DNA from: Breviolum minutum Mf 1.05b.01
Lineage: Eukaryota > Sar > Dinophyceae > Suessiales > Symbiodiniaceae
Assembly: GCA_000507305.1 (NCBI GenBank)
Contig: DF239416.1
Location: 62,001-126,000 of the forward strand
Length of the DNA stretch: 64,000 nucleotides
Direction of reading: 5' to 3'
Shown: piece after piece, positions 21,326 through 32,804 of the stretch
How the letters are laid out: the number at the start of each line of letters is the position of its first letter
How positions within the stretch are numbered: the stretch's first letter is position 1
Position numbers and translations under genes: made by a program
The notes under the pieces: model-generated
What the model was told of the DNA's origin: nothing
Databases searched by the model: none
The model's input: the letters and a program-made list of their open reading frames with translations, nothing else

Positions 21326-21997
21326 AGAGATTCTCAAGCATAAACTCACCTGCACATAGGTCCAGGGTCATAGGGGCCCACTCAACCATTTCCCATATGA
21401 AGGGATGGTTCACCCGATAACCTGAAGCTTTTCATTTTTGGTCATCAATGTCACTAATTAGGTTGGGGATTGATCGAAGACATTGCAACTCTCCGAGCTG
21501 TAGAAATTTAAAAACCCTGAAGTTTTTGTTCTGAACTACTAATGAATTTGGTCAAATTATAGCGACCTCACACGACCCAAAAAACCCAAAAGGTAGCTGA
21601 TCAAGGGAAATCCCCTTATTTCAGGGGAAATCCAGGTTGGTGAAATATTTTAAGTTGGCCAGATGGCATGGCATTGTGTGCGGGTAGAGGTTCCACTAAC
21701 CTTTTGGTTCTTTGTATACTAGTATCGCTATAGTATCGCTTCAATGCTATTTCAATGCTTGTAAGCGTGTTGTAGGAGCTGTGACACATGACAAAATCCT
21801 TAGACGGTGTGCACATGACAAATAAGACAAGATGAATTGTGATCGCTGATTTTTAGAAATATCACAATTTGCACTATATTGCATGTACACAGTACAGTAT
21901 ATGACATAACGTCAGTATACTATGGACAGACCATAAGTTTTAAGAAATTTCATGTCAATCCTCAGTAGCCTTCGTTCAATGCTTTTGCGTTGTGGAG

Positions 21998-22066
21998 GTT
22001 CAGCAAACCTGGGAAGCATCGCAAGCAGAGTTGGCTTCAGTGGAAGGCACGAGTTTAGAGTTCCAG
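21998..22066 (+). CDS. candidate coding exon, coiled-coil-like
   Basis: TTGTGGAG|G, then VQQTWEASQAELASVEGTSL and EFQ, then donor GTTTGG at 22067. Exactly 23 codons, phase 0. The Gln/Glu/Ala-rich reading resembles the other + strand exons. Two other frames are also open. Confidence 0.45.
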
Positions 22067-23450
22067 GTTTGGGTTGACAATTGAAATTTGTTGGTTTTGT
22101 ATGTCTCAACATGAGTGACCAGTTGACCCTGCTTATATATAGTTTGTATTGAAGATTATTTGATAAGCCACAGGTATCTGAGAGGTTACAATAAGCCATG
22201 ACATGAAATGTTTGCATCCTGTCAATTAAGCAACCAAGATTTCATGGTTCACCCCACAAACTCCATATTGAAACCCGCCAAAAACACCTAGATTTCCCAC
22301 CATCCATGTGGGCGGTAGTTAAGGATGGAAGAATCCGGCCCCATAACCTATTAAGCTTGGTCGGTTTTTTTCTGGATTGAAATTGAAAAGAGAAACCTAC
22401 ACGAAAAAATTTCCTGCATGTGCAGCAAGCAGCTATTGGAAATCAAAATGGTTTTTGCTTTCAAGTCCCACATCACAACCTCCTCAGTTTGATGTTGGCT
22501 GTTCCGATATCATGGCTATACCTCGACGGGTTTTATCATGGCCATAGCTCCGAGTTTTTTTTTTGTGTATGCTGCACCTTTGTGAAATTTGGGTGAAACG
22601 AAATCATTCAAAAAAAGGCAGGGGTTTCTGCATTTCAGAAAGTGTGCCTGAGATAGGTGAAACATCAAGTCAAGTATCACCAGATGAAATGTTTAAAACA
22701 GTGTTTTTTGGCTGACTCAAACATGATGAGTTTGTTTGTCAGGATTTTTTTTCTGAGAATTTCCAAGATGGTTTCTCCAGATTGGTTGGATAGCGTTTTT
22801 GCATTTGTTTTGGGGTAGATTCATGAAAAACCTTGTTTGGGTTGGTTGATGTTTAAGAGATATTTGCCATAATCAATGTGTGATTTTTATTGATTTTTCA
22901 CATGGCCATTAAGAACAAAAATCTGTTCTCTGGGTACAAACCCATGGTGTTTCACCCATGAGTTGTTGAAAGAGTCAAGCAACCATCAAATCATAATCCC
23001 TTTATGTAATGGGAATCTAAGGGACGATGAATCACCATTGGTTTCCCGGAAAACAAGGCCTCTTTAGGGGCCTTATTTCTTGGGGGGCTGTCATTGGGGG
23101 GGTACCCTTAAGGTCCCATGATTATGGTCCTTGATGATGTCAACCAAACGAGATCTTTGTACCACTTGGAATGGATCGAGTGAAACTGTTCCAGGATGAG
23201 ATGCAAGTTTACAAGACTCCCAGGAATGGGGAAAAATCTGGCTTTCAACTGATGGAAATATATTTAAATGGCCATGAAGTGTAAGTGGGAAAGGTTTCCA
23301 TATCCCAAGCATTTGAGCAAAAACATCCGCGATTTTTTGTTCATTATCTTATTTCACTTTTCCAACCCCAATGTGTGTTCCTCCTTTTCTTTTCATCATT
23401 ACTGCCGCACAAATTTCCCACAGGTGTTTTTTTTCTTTCTTCTATTTCAG
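22067..23450. other. spacer without recognisable gene
   Basis: No exon or family member is recognised. The 101-codon minus frame ending at 21912 overlaps the exon call above and has no splice support. Confidence 0.4.
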
Positions 23451-23488
23451 GTCGTGTTGCGAAACGTGAAGCTGAGCTGCGTCCCTTG
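23451..23488 (+). CDS. candidate micro-exon, 38 nt
   Basis: CTATTTCAG|G and donor GTGATT at 23489. Two frames are possible. Phase 0 (VVLRNVKLSCVP) joins both the 21998 and 25028 exons in phase. Phase 2 (RVAKREAELRPL) looks more coiled-coil-like and stays open to 23522. Confidence 0.45.
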
Positions 23489-23724
23489 GTGATTGAGCAA
23501 CACTATGCCGCGTGTGGGGGATGACTGTTGAATGGACCATCCCACTTGTTGCGAGGAGAGATGGTGCATGAACATGTTCTTGACTCAAAACAGAGGGAAG
23601 ATCTTGTTGAATCACCCCGAAAAGTTTGCAAACTTCTGGAATTTTCATGAAGCATGGTTTTTTGGGTGATGCAAAATGATTTTGGCTACACAAAAAGCTG
23701 AGTTCAGAAACCAACATCAGATAA

Positions 23725-23836
23725 CTACTGGGTGGTGCTTTCAAACATCTTTTATTTTCATCCCTATTTGGGGGAAACGATCCAATTTGACCCGCATAAT
23801 TTTTCAGATGGGTTGAAACCTGAAACCACCAACTAG
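23725..23836. repeat. MITE family C, copy 3
   Basis: CTGGGTGGTGCTTTCAAACA at the left, CTGAAACCACCAACTAG at the right, with GAAACGATCCAATTTGA inside. Confidence 0.8.
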
Positions 23837-24203
23837 AAACTTCGGATGAAACAAAATCGGAGGCAGCAGAAAATTCCTCCAGGCTTTCGGTCCTGTAGGG
23901 TCTCCAAGGTCCAACTTGATGAAGCCCCGGACTTTTGGACAACGAGTCTGCCCATTTTGGTAGGGGGTAGTTTAGGAGGGTTTACGGTTTAGGGATCATT
24001 AAAATGCCACAAAATTTGGTGAAAGCTGAAACTTGATGCATAATGGTGTTCCCTTTTGTTGTTGGAGAGGTCCGTCCGACTGCAACCCTAAACCTCTAGC
24101 TGACATGCTCAATTCCAAGATTTTCGGTAAAAGCTGCTAGCATATGCAATCACCCAATTTCAATTGGTAGTGTACCCCACATTACCAATGTAATATAATG
24201 TAT

Positions 24204-24295
24204 TTATGATATATATATAATATACCTTTCATATGTCTGTTTTTACTGTAGAATTATGTATATATATATATATATAAATAATGTATATATACGTG
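24204..24295. repeat. A+T-rich dinucleotide tract
   Basis: Interrupted (TA)n runs including a stretch of TATATATATATAAATAATG. Confidence 0.85.
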
Positions 24296-25027
24296 TGTGT
24301 GTTGCCTGGAATTGTCTTGATTTTAGGATTGACATGCTACCCTCCCCGGCAACTAGATGACTAGAACCTTAGATTTTTGACCGATGGATTTTGGAGACAA
24401 GGAATTCCCTTGACAGGTCGGAGTTTTTGTCCAACCGCACGACTCAACAGTGTTCAAAACCCACCCGGGTTGGTTGGGTCATATAGGGGATGAGATCCTA
24501 CCTAGTTATACAAGGATTCTTTTGTATGCCATTATAATGATCCCCTAATGAACCGACCAGGATTTCATGGTTCATGTCACTTTGGTGGGTTTTGTTGCCG
24601 GTGTTGCTCACGCTGAGGACAAGAAATCATCGATTTGAGGTTGCGGTGAAATGTGTGGGACTTTTGTCCGAACGGGTGCTGTCTTACTATTTTTGAGGGG
24701 GGCCAGAAGAACCACTAAGGGTACAAAGTGATCCAGTAGATGTCTGTAGAGAGGAAAAAAAATCCTGTTGAACAGGATGGATCTTCCAGCGAGATGTTAG
24801 TTTGGCGGCTGAATTTTCGTTTCGCCAGATTCTAGCATCATTCTGAGTGAGGTTTCTCCAGTCATCAGGATCATCCGTGCGATGTTTGTTTGACGATTTC
24901 CCTCCACAAATCTCATATCTACACCCAGAAATTTCTGAGACGAACACCAAACCTCAACTGTTTGGGCAGATTTCAGCCATTCAAACGGCAATGTAGTTGA
25001 ATAGATCTTTGAGCCCTTCGGCGACAG

Positions 25028-25089
25028 GTCTCAACATGCAAAGGAGCGTGAGAAGTGGCGTGCAGAAGGCAAACGTCTTCAGCAACTTG
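25028..25089 (+). CDS. candidate coding exon, coiled-coil-like
   Basis: GGCGACAG|G starts a frame reading SQHAKEREKWRAEGKRLQQL up to donor GTCTGA at 25090. The leftover G joins the AT at 25247 to give Asp. If the donor is not used, the same frame runs on (IFGFQSELYIELLGYLNETL) to a TAG at 25164, which would make this a terminal exon. The frame is also open upstream to 25005. Strongly charged, helix-forming composition. Confidence 0.6.
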
Positions 25090-25246
25090 GTCTGAGAAAC
25101 ATCTTTGGGTTTCAGAGTGAGCTCTATATTGAGCTGTTGGGCTACTTGAATGAAACCCTGAGATAGTCGTGATTTGTAGCAGTTAGTTTATTTGATCTTT
25201 AAGTGGCTTGTTTCACCTTGATATCCCATGGCGGCCCATGGCGTAG

Positions 25247-25365
25247 ATCTCACACTTGCTTCCCGAAAAACAGCTTGGGGTGATACAAATGCCTCTTTCC
25301 TTCGCTTGGAGCTGGAGCTGAAAACACAGGAAGAAACGACTCCAGCGAGTCAAAAATCAATGAAG
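25247..25365 (+). CDS. candidate coding exon, Glu/Thr-rich
   Basis: GGCGTAG| then LTLASRKTAWGDTNASFLRL and ELELKTQEETTPASQKSMK to donor GTACAC. An in-frame ATG at 25228 (MAAHGVD) allows an alternative model in which this is the first coding exon of a new gene. The phase join to 25028-25089 favours an internal exon. Phase 0 at the 3' end. Confidence 0.6.
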
Positions 25366-25555
25366 GTACACCCAGTTGGATTCTTAGCACCTTCATCTCA
25401 AAGGTATTTTGCCATGATTCCATCATATTCCATCATTGTTTCTTGGTGGGAATATCAATCTCATGAACTGGGATTAAATGATGGATTGTGAAGTTGACGG
25501 GTTGTCCTGGCGAAGGGAGATCATGTCACCCTGAATTTAGCCTTTTATCGACCCT

Positions 25556-25705
25556 TTTCTGAGGTCCATATATGGATATCTTTATATATTCCACCAATAT
25601 TCATGATACTTATAAACACATAAGTATGTATCACATATCTATATATTCTATATATTACATATATATATATACATATTTATATATATATATATATCCATGC
25701 ATGAT
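25556..25705. repeat. A+T-rich tract
   Basis: Repeated TATATATATATCC-type segments. The long TATATATACATATTTATATA run ends at about 25693. Confidence 0.8.
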
Positions 25706-26117
25706 ATGCAACCCGGTATACTCTCCCAGTTTCAGGTTTTGATGAGGGGTTCAACCCATTGACCAACCCAGGTCTTCGTTGAAGGAGACACAACGAAGAG
25801 CCAAGGCCTCCGTCTTAAAAATGTTGCCAGATCCATTTAACGGACTAAAGTTGGATTTTTAACTATTTTTTGGGGGGTGAGGAAAAACAAACATGTTGAA
25901 TGATTATTGGTTTTGTCTTAAAAAAATGGGAAGAAAAACCCATGTTATGTTTGACTTTGAGAATCCTGGGAAAAAAGTTACAAAAGATTTAAGCCACGTG
26001 TTGTTTGTTTTCCCCGGTTCAAAACCTGGGTATTGTTTCGCCGGTTGCAACCGTCCAATTTTTCGTCGGAGAATTCATCAGGGCCCTATCCCGAGGCTAA
26101 CATTGGCTGGGCTGTGC

Positions 26118-26210
26118 TTAGTGATGAGCAAACAAGCAATGGATGACCGTTTTCCCTACTAAACGGTGAGCAAATGAGCAACAAGGTCGGGGTTCAGCAC
26201 CAACCAGTTG
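26118..26210. repeat. family J element, copy 1
   Basis: Contains GCTTAGTGATGAGCAAACAA, TTCCCTACTAAA and GTGAGCAAATGAGCAACAAG followed by GGGGTTCAGC. The same order of motifs recurs at 62466-62575. Confidence 0.65.
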
Positions 26211-26710
26211 ATATTTTGAAGTAGGGCTAGTTCTGGAGATGTTTTCCACTTTAATTTCATGAGAGTTTCCTCAAGTCAGCATATGAATTACCATCATCCC
26301 CCTCCACAATGGTATTCCTTTTCAAGCGCGACACAGGTTTCAGAGAACTATCTTCGAGAAAAAGTCAGACCACTTCTGTGAGTGCCTTCCAATTTTTTGT
26401 TGGTTTCACCTAGGGTAAAAAGAAAATTGCGACGTTTGCTTGAGGAATGGTCATCCTACCGAAAATAGAGAATCCTTATTAAATGGATATCTAAACCCCG
26501 AAACCCCTACGGAATAAAGGTTGATACTTGAATTAGTTGATGAGTTCATCATTCATCCCCTATATATAAACAAGAAGACCCTGGTTTCACCCATGATTTT
26601 CACAAAAAACCCGTTGCAACCCGACATTTTGCTCAGCGGCTCAAGTGGTCCCAGATTGTCCCTGCAGAAGGCACCCAATGGCGTCCGTGCCAGTAGCTGA
26701 TTTGTCCAAG

Positions 26711-26735
26711 GAGCAGCAGGCCGAGATGACGAAAG
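26711..26735 (+). CDS. candidate micro-exon, 25 nt
   Basis: GTCCAAG|G, then EQQAEMTK and one base, then donor GTCTTA. It links the exon at 25247 (phase 0) to that at 27510 (leftover G + CC = Ala) without stops. A longer version from 26668 (RHPMASVPVADLSKEQQAEM) is open in the same frame but has the wrong upstream phase. Confidence 0.45.
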
Positions 26736-27087
26736 GTCTTAAATGACCTTAAGTCCACGGGAAAGATCTTGCGTTAGAAGGATTTCGAAACGGTTCGCAA
26801 AAAAAAACACTTGTCATTTTTTTAGAACCTTAGGAAAAAAAGGAAGGTTGGAAAGATGACTTTCCTCTTTACAATCAGGTCTTTTCAGGTTGCAGCCCTT
26901 TTCGGGGGAGTAGCCACATGGTACTTCGTCCCCTAAAAACGAAACAAATCATTTGTTGGCTGTGGCCAAAACCTACAGGGAGAGGTTGGGGTAGTATCCA
27001 GAGTTAATGACCAGCAATCAGTTCTAGAGTGAGTTGCCGCGTCAAAAGGGAAGGAAGTGACAATATGTTCCTCACACCTCTACACTC

Positions 27088-27195
27088 TTGGATTTGTTGT
27101 TTAAGGTGACTTTTTACGGATTGCACCATGGGATTTTCTCACCATGAGAAAAGGCCCACCCATTTGGGATATATATGTTTTGGAAGTGTTTCCAG
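27088..27195. repeat. family H element, copy 2, diverged
   Basis: TCTTGGATTTGTTGTTTAAGG, TTTTTACGGATTGCACCATG and CACCCATTTGGGATATATAT are recognisable. The right end is unclear. Confidence 0.5.
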
Positions 27196-27509
27196 ACATT
27201 TTTTCAATGCAAAATATCAGCGTTACATCCTGGAGTCCCATTTTTTGGCAGATCGATCACGACCAATTGGATCCATCCCAATAGGTCAATAGTGACCCAT
27301 CCACCGATGTGCCAAAAAAAAGCAGAGTGACATGACAGCGACTCCACAGGATGAGCTCTTGTGCACATATGCGGCTTTGATTTTGCATGATGATGGTGCT
27401 GCCTCTTGGATGATTTTTTTTAGATTTTTGGAAGATACCAAAACTGTTGAAACAGCCATTCAAAGGGCCGACTTGTGTTCCGACTTAAAAATCACATAGG
27501 ATTTTTCAG

Positions 27510-27610
27510 CCTGCGAGCTGCTCGATTCTTGCCCTGAACTTACGGAGTTTTTGATGCTGCTTATGTTGAAAGAAAAATCATCGAAGAAAGCGGACTTCAA
27601 ATCATCAGCT
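27510..27610 (+). CDS. candidate coding exon
   Basis: ATTTTTCAG|CC then CELLDSCPELTEFLMLLMLK and EKSSKKADFKSSA, then donor GTCAGT at 27611; the frame stays open to 27643. A hydrophobic helix followed by a Lys/Ser tail. Phase 0 at its 3' end agrees with the exon at 29061. Confidence 0.55.
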
Positions 27611-27710
27611 GTCAGTAGCAATCTGATTGTTTGTTTTATATAAAGCGTTGAGAGTCTGAATTAGCCACAGCAACTGAGTATAGTTTAGCTCCCTACTGCA
27701 ACCTGAATCC

Positions 27711-27793
27711 GAGGGTCTGAAATTTGAGCTCCAAAAAAACCCACCACAAAACAGAGCTGGGCAGACTTGAAATTTGACACCCTTGGACGGAGG
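27711..27793. repeat. family G short repeat, copy 2
   Basis: GAGGGTCTGAAATTTGAGC to GACTTGAAATTTGACACCC, with a second AGGGTCTAGG at the right side. Confidence 0.65.
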
Positions 27794-28919
27794 GTCTAGG
27801 GATGTACTGTTCACTGTCACATGACCTTGATTTTGACATTTGGTCATTCCATGGAAAATATTTTGGGGGACAGAAAAGTTGACAATATTTTACGTGTTAA
27901 AGGCTGCTATATGTCTATGCGGGTGCGCCATAAATTTTGAACTTATGATCATATGATGCATATGAGTTCACAATTCTACATGATGCCTATAATCCGTATT
28001 CTATGAGTAAATGCCTCATTTCACAGAGACGAAATTGAAAAATGGTGTCAGCTGGTACGCAGGCAGGTTAGTAGGCATATGTAGTTTTTAGTTTCAGATG
28101 CAAAACGAGATCAAGATGAGTTGGGACCCAAACAAATGAGATGCGTCATGTTTGTGAACTTGGTTTTATAATCGTGTTTCAACAAACAAAGAGAGGGCAA
28201 GGGAATCATGTAACGTTCTCCAAGAAGTGTGCAACAATTCAACGTGCACAATGGCAGCCGCCCTCAGTTGGAAAACAAGATCCATCATGAAAAAAAAACA
28301 TGCCAAGCCTTGAGAAACGAGATTGAAACAGGGTGGGCTTTCCTCCCATTTTTTGCTCCTAGAAATACATGAAAAGCCGCCGGCAAAAAGAGGTCTTCCC
28401 CTAGCGCCTCTGCCACGGTGCTTAGGAGATCACACCTCAGAACATGACCAACCTCATCAAGGTTGGGTCAAACGTAGGGTCAACGCCGAGTTTGTCCGAA
28501 AAACTCGGCCCCTCAGGGAGCAGGGTGCATCAAGTAATAAGGCCTGGTGTTTTGATATGAAATAACCCCTGGAACAAAAAAGACACAACTTCTTTAGATT
28601 GGGATGCTATGTTAGCGACATTGCCTAGTTAGAAGAGCCAAGAATGGATTTACCTTGCCTCACGAAGTTTGTTGAATTTTTTTGATGGAGGTAGGTGAAG
28701 TCTTCTTTCGAAGATGAGTCGGGGAGGACATGGTGGGACCTCGTGGTCGCCAATGAGTTATGGCTTAAAGCAATTAGACGTCCAAAATTGATGTGAACTC
28801 TTTTGTCACATTCTTTTTTGAGCTAAAGCCATTTCTGCAAAGTAGAAAAAAATATTTGACCCAATAGCAAGTGATGACGCGAATAGGGTGAGAAGAAAAG
28901 TCGGAAGACGGATTATAAT
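27794..28919. other. spacer with one doubtful coding island
   Basis: At 28369-28560 a + frame reads KPPAKRGLPLAPLPRCLGDH and later NAEFVRKTRPLREQGASS. It is G+C-richer than its surroundings, but I cannot place an acceptor or donor. Nothing else is recognised. Confidence 0.35.
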
Positions 28920-29022
28920 CTAGGTGGTGGTTTCAAACATTTTTTATTTTCACCCCTATTTGGGGAAATGATCCAATTTGACTAATATTTTTCAAAGGGG
29001 TTGGTTCAACCACCAACTATAG
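28920..29022. repeat. MITE family C, copy 4
   Basis: CTAGGTGGTGGTTTCAAACA to GGTTCAACCACCAACTATAG. It lies 38 nt upstream of the next exon. Confidence 0.85.
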
Positions 29023-29060
29023 TAATGGATTATACATTTCAACTTTGAAAATCCATTCAG

Positions 29061-29118
29061 CCGCTTCACCCGGACGGTGCCTTCAATGGTGCCGGACCTA
29101 CCCCGGCAGATTCCATCG
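29061..29118 (+). CDS. candidate coding exon, 58 nt
   Basis: ATCCATTCAG| then PLHPDGAFNGAGPTPADSI, leaving one base before donor GTGAAA. The Gly/Pro-rich reading looks like a linker. It joins the neighbours at 27510 and 29424 in phase. Confidence 0.55.
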
Positions 29119-29423
29119 GTGAAAGCTATAGTACCACTTTAAGTGATATTAGTAGACCCGATGAGGGCCACGGGCCGCTGCATTTCCCTATCCCAAATTG
29201 GGAGCGTTTCTGTATTAAAGTGGAGCTCCGAGTCTCGAATCCACCATTTATCACCATAGGGTGAAGCAAAAGGATCCGAAAAATATGCTGTGAGATTTCA
29301 GTGAAGAACTTCTCCCAATTGAATTTGCTAAAAAGTGCACAGTTCACCAGGAAGAAGGGAAGATGAGGAACATCCCCCATCCCCCAAAAAAAGAGACTGG
29401 TCAGTGCAAAAAGACCTGTGGAG

Positions 29424-29509
29424 GCTGCAGGCTGCAACGTCGAGGGATATTGGCCATTGCTGATGACCAAGATGATTTCCAGCGATACTTGGATCACAAA
29501 GAAAAATGA
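29424..29509 (+). CDS. candidate coding exon, acidic
   Basis: CCTGTGGAG|G in the phase dictated by the preceding exon gives CRLQRRGILAIADDQDDFQR and YLDHKEK, then TGA at 29507. No GT donor is present. A GA donor (TTG|GATCAC) would keep phase 0 for the exon at 29677; such donors occur in dinoflagellates but this one is speculative. Otherwise this would be a terminal exon. Confidence 0.5.
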
Positions 29510-29676
29510 TTAAGAGCAAAGATGGCAAAGGGTCTTTGATTTGTTGCATGGGAGAACATACAAGTTTAACATGTGTTCAGTCCATACAATACACAATCTG
29601 AACATTTTTCTATACATGTGGATCATACCATCTTGAAAATCCTACTCATCAACTGTCAACTGCTCGTTTTCCCTAG

Positions 29677-29733
29677 GTCGGCATGGATACCCTCATCAAG
29701 TTGGGCAGCGGTGCCGGTGGTGGCGGTGGAGGT

Positions 29734-29765
<32 letters not shown>

Positions 29766-29808
29766 CGCAGCTGGTGGCGATGCTGCCGCGGCAACCGAGG
29801 AGAAGAAG
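29677..29808 (+). CDS. candidate coding exon with poly-Gly tract
   Basis: TTTCCCTAG|G, then VGMDTLIKLGSGAG, a run of about 16 Gly encoded by GGT/GGC, and AAAGGDAAAATEEKK to donor GTGGCT at 29809. An ATG at 29683 could be a translation start. The mixed Gly codons suggest selection at protein level rather than a simple slippage repeat. Phase 0 at both ends, and it is followed by a Glu-rich exon. Confidence 0.6.
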
Positions 29809-30393
29809 GTGGCTGCCGATGCTTCCTGGGATCACTCATTTACCCTCCATGGAACCAACATATGCCGCGGTTCCACGGCAAAGCAGATGATGATGCAAAC
29901 CTATCCAACTTGTCAAGCGGTTGATGATGATGCATGTGTTCCATAAGTTTACATCCACCGGATGTAGCATCCAAATTAACGCCTCCTGTTAAACTAGCAT
30001 AAAGCCGAGCGGAGCGAGCCAAGCAAGTAGGGAATGAAGCTTTAATTTCAGCCCAGAAAATCCTGATAGATAATGATAGCTTTCATCCCAAAATGTTTGG
30101 GGAAGAAAATGTTGTACCCAAAGGTATGCTTAATACATAAACTCTTCTGATTCAAAGGTATGCATGGAAGGATTCGTTGGGCTGCCAATCCTGTGGCTGC
30201 CAATCCTGATTAAACCCATCCTAGAAGCACAAAATTTGATTTCTTCTCACATCCCCTATATAACCTAAACAACTAAAGTTACTAAAGTCCCTTTTTTCAT
30301 TGCTGAAATCAGGAACCCTCAATTGCCTTCGCCAAAATAGGGTTTTGTTTTTTTTGTTCGGGAATTTGGACATCAGCTAATGGCTAACTGTTT

Positions 30394-30503
30394 GTTTGGG
30401 TTGGTGGTTTGGATTCCTAGGATCCCCTTATGAAAGGGATTGTTACTTAGGGAAATCCCGATTCGAATCCCAAGCCACCAACCCAAACCACCAATTAACC
30501 ATG
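30394..30503. repeat. family N inverted repeat
   Basis: GTTTGGGTTGGTGGTTTGGA is mirrored by CCACCAACCCAAACCACC. The interior GGATCCCCTTATGAAAGGGA is imperfectly palindromic. Single copy here, ending 30 nt before the next exon. Confidence 0.7.
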
Positions 30504-30532
30504 AGCTGATTTGAACCCCGCCAGTTTCACAG

Positions 30533-30622
30533 GTCGAGGAAGAGGAAGAAGAGGCCGGACGCTGCAGACTTGGGACTTTGGACGCCGTTTCACACTCCGG
30601 CTGCGGCTCTCGCTACTATTAG
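30533..30622 (+). CDS. candidate coding exon starting with poly-Glu
   Basis: GTTTCACAG|G then VEEEEEEAGRCRLGTLDAVS and HSGCGSRYY before TAG. Phase 0 matches the poly-Gly exon, whose end (TEEKK) flows naturally into VEEEEEE. A GTTTCA donor after LDA is the likeliest end. The minus strand is Ser/Arg-rich and also open. Confidence 0.45.
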   Translation, partial: VEEEEEEAGRCRLGTLDAVSHSGCGSRYY

Positions 30623-30701
30623 TGGCGGGTTCGTATAAACCTGGGAAAACATGATTGTCACAAGTTGAAACATGGATATTCATGGATATACTACATATAA
30701 C

Positions 30702-30805
30702 CTAGGTGGTGGCGGCAAAGATTTTATATTTTTCAGCCCGATCCTTGGAGAAATGGTCCAAGTTGACAAGCATATTTTCAACTGGGTGGTTCAACCACCA
30801 ACTAG
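30702..30805. repeat. MITE family C, copy 5
   Basis: CTAGGTGGTGGCGGCAAAGA to GGTTCAACCACCAACTAG. The interior is diverged (GAAATGGTCCAAGTTGAC). Confidence 0.8.
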
Positions 30806-30837
30806 TGACCCTACTGCAGAACCATGTTTTAAAAGTT

Positions 30838-30930
30838 TACCCTTCAGGGAACTAACATGTCCCCCAAAAACGGCATTTTGAAGATGTTTTTTTTTTCGCA
30901 AGGTGGGATATGTTAGTTCCCTGGAGGGTA
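30838..30930. repeat. family E inverted repeat, copy 3
   Basis: TACCCTTCAGGGAACTAACA to TGTTAGTTCCCTGGAGGGTA, nearly perfect terminal arms. Confidence 0.85.
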
Positions 30931-31044
30931 GACTCAGAAAACATGAGAAACGTCCCGATAGTGACCTCCCAGTGCCTTATTGTTTCGTGATCTATTCCTT
31001 CATCATCTATTTCGGTGAATCCTGTTGTCAAAAATGCCTCAATA

Positions 31045-31149
31045 TATCCTCCCTGAAACAAATGTAGCATCTGAAAAGGTGGCATCCCAAAAGGAAACTA
31101 GTTTTCCAACCATCAATTTTCAGCAGTTATGATAGTTTCAGGGAGGGTA
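31045..31149. repeat. family E inverted repeat, copy 4
   Basis: TATCCTCCCTGAAACAAATG to GATAGTTTCAGGGAGGGTA, with TTTTCCAACCATCAATTTTC inside. Confidence 0.8.
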
Positions 31150-31958
31150 CATATACTTTTACAGACGCAAACATAGGCGTGCATTTTCCTGAGATTCAAA
31201 TTCAAATATGAAGGTGTTGCATTGATGTGATTGAAGTTTAGCGTGGATCTATAGCAACAAAACATTGAACGGTTGTTGTTTGGATTAAAGTTGGAGTTGA
31301 TTCTACTACAAAAATATTGGGAATCTTGACTGACTGCCATACTACCAGTTCGGCCTTAATACAGAAGTATAACAAGCAGTTGTTTCACTGGACCCTTTTT
31401 TCAAACTACCAGCTTCTGGTGCAGCTAGCAATAAAGGATTAGACCAACCACAGCTGAGTGTCCCTTATTTTTGTTGGCCCAAATTCCTGGTGGAGGGGCA
31501 GTTTTGATGAAAGATGCGTGGGTGTGGTGATCAGATAGCGTTTGCCTCATGAAACTTCAAGATGTTTGGAAAAAAAACTTGCTTGGATATCATGGATATG
31601 CTTAGGTTGTTGGCACTGCCAAAGACTGGTGGTGATTTGTAGGGTTTACTGGTGCTGTATAGCACTTACTGGAGCCCATTGGTGATAAAGCATTGCCCAT
31701 ATCCACACGAAAGATATTGAAAGATGAGGCCAAAATGTGCGGTGATTTTAAGTGATTCTCCCGGAAACAAATCATAGGTGGTTTGGGTTGATAATTTATC
31801 CAATGGCCTCTGTGAGGTGTAACTTATCCCATGAATTTTTCGGGATTTTTCGGGATTCATATGGATTTATTTGGTAAGTTGCAGGGTTGGAGCAATACCA
31901 TTCCTTGCATTTTTCGGGGTAAGTTAACAACCCTCCATGCAATTTTTGGGTCACGCAG
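31150..31958. other. spacer without recognisable gene
   Basis: No exon or known repeat is seen. Confidence 0.35.
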
Positions 31959-32081
31959 GAAGACATGGAATTCGATCTCTTCGGCTGAGCCGCCGGAGCC
32001 GACACTACCTTCACGCCATGGACAGGGAACAAAACGGAGAGTTTGCGGCGAAGATGGGCGGATTCGGAGTTCATCTGAGAG
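31959..32081 (+). CDS. candidate coding exon
   Basis: GTCACGCAG|G and donor GTTGGA at 32082. In phase 1 it reads KTWNSISSAEPPEPTLPSRH and GQGTKRRVCGEDGRIRSSSE, and ends two bases into a codon, matching the single-base start at 32716. A second frame (SLRLSRRSRHYLHAMDREQN) is also open but does not match that phase. G+C-rich island. Confidence 0.5.
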
Positions 32082-32715
32082 GTTGGATTGACTTGGCTTA
32101 GAAGCAATCGAATCAATCGAAGCAACAAAGTCTGTTTCAAATGAAGCCAGTAGGATGTTTGATGTACTGTGTTTTTAAAGGAGGTACTGTAGCGAAACTA
32201 GGAAAAGTCAAAAGCAACCTGAGTTGTCGAAGTAGCATCAAAAACCAGGTAGTAAATTAGTGCATTATTCATTGCTAATGGTTTTAGATGTGTTCATCAT
32301 TCCAGATTAGATCCAACAACATGTGTGGGTTTTTTTTGGGTCTTACCGCCGCCCACTGGACCAAACCGAGATATTCCGTTGGCTACTATGTTCCGTGAAG
32401 GACCTTGAAGTCCATCAATGTGCTATCAATGATGCTCTGAAAAGAAATCATTTGCCAAAAAGTGGTGAAGTGAGGCATCACTTCTAGGCAACTAAATGTT
32501 TGTTGAATTTCTTTGGTATAGTCGTATAGTACTATAATCTCTCCACTCCACGCTTCAGACTTGTTTTCCTTAGTTGCAAGTTGATCCAGTTTCATCATCT
32601 CCAAATAGCTACAAATAGTAGGTAATAATAGTAACTAATTGTATTAAGTAAGTTTTAATCATCTGCTCCTCCTTTCCGGCCCGGAAAAAACGCAGGGGGG
32701 TTGAAACTGTGTCAG

Positions 32716-32804
32716 CCGCCAGGCGGAGAGTGAAGCCAAGGTTGCCGCTACGGAGCAGGCGAGAGACCCGGTTGACGAGGTCACCCCCGAAATTGGTGGT
32801 GATT
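32716..32804 (+). CDS. candidate coding exon, coiled-coil-like
   Basis: CTGTGTCAG| then RQAESEAKVAATEQARDPVD and EVTPEIGGD to a consensus GTAAGT donor at 32805. The preceding in-frame stop is removed by the acceptor. An inner donor GTCACC at 32780 would instead give phase 0 for the next exon. Glu/Ala/Gln-rich helix. Confidence 0.6.

Noticed and set aside
28810-28840. Sequence faintly like the dinoflagellate spliced leader in reverse (TTGAGCTAAAGCCATT)
   Set aside because: Too many mismatches to the conserved 22-nt leader and no adjacent donor; regarded as chance.
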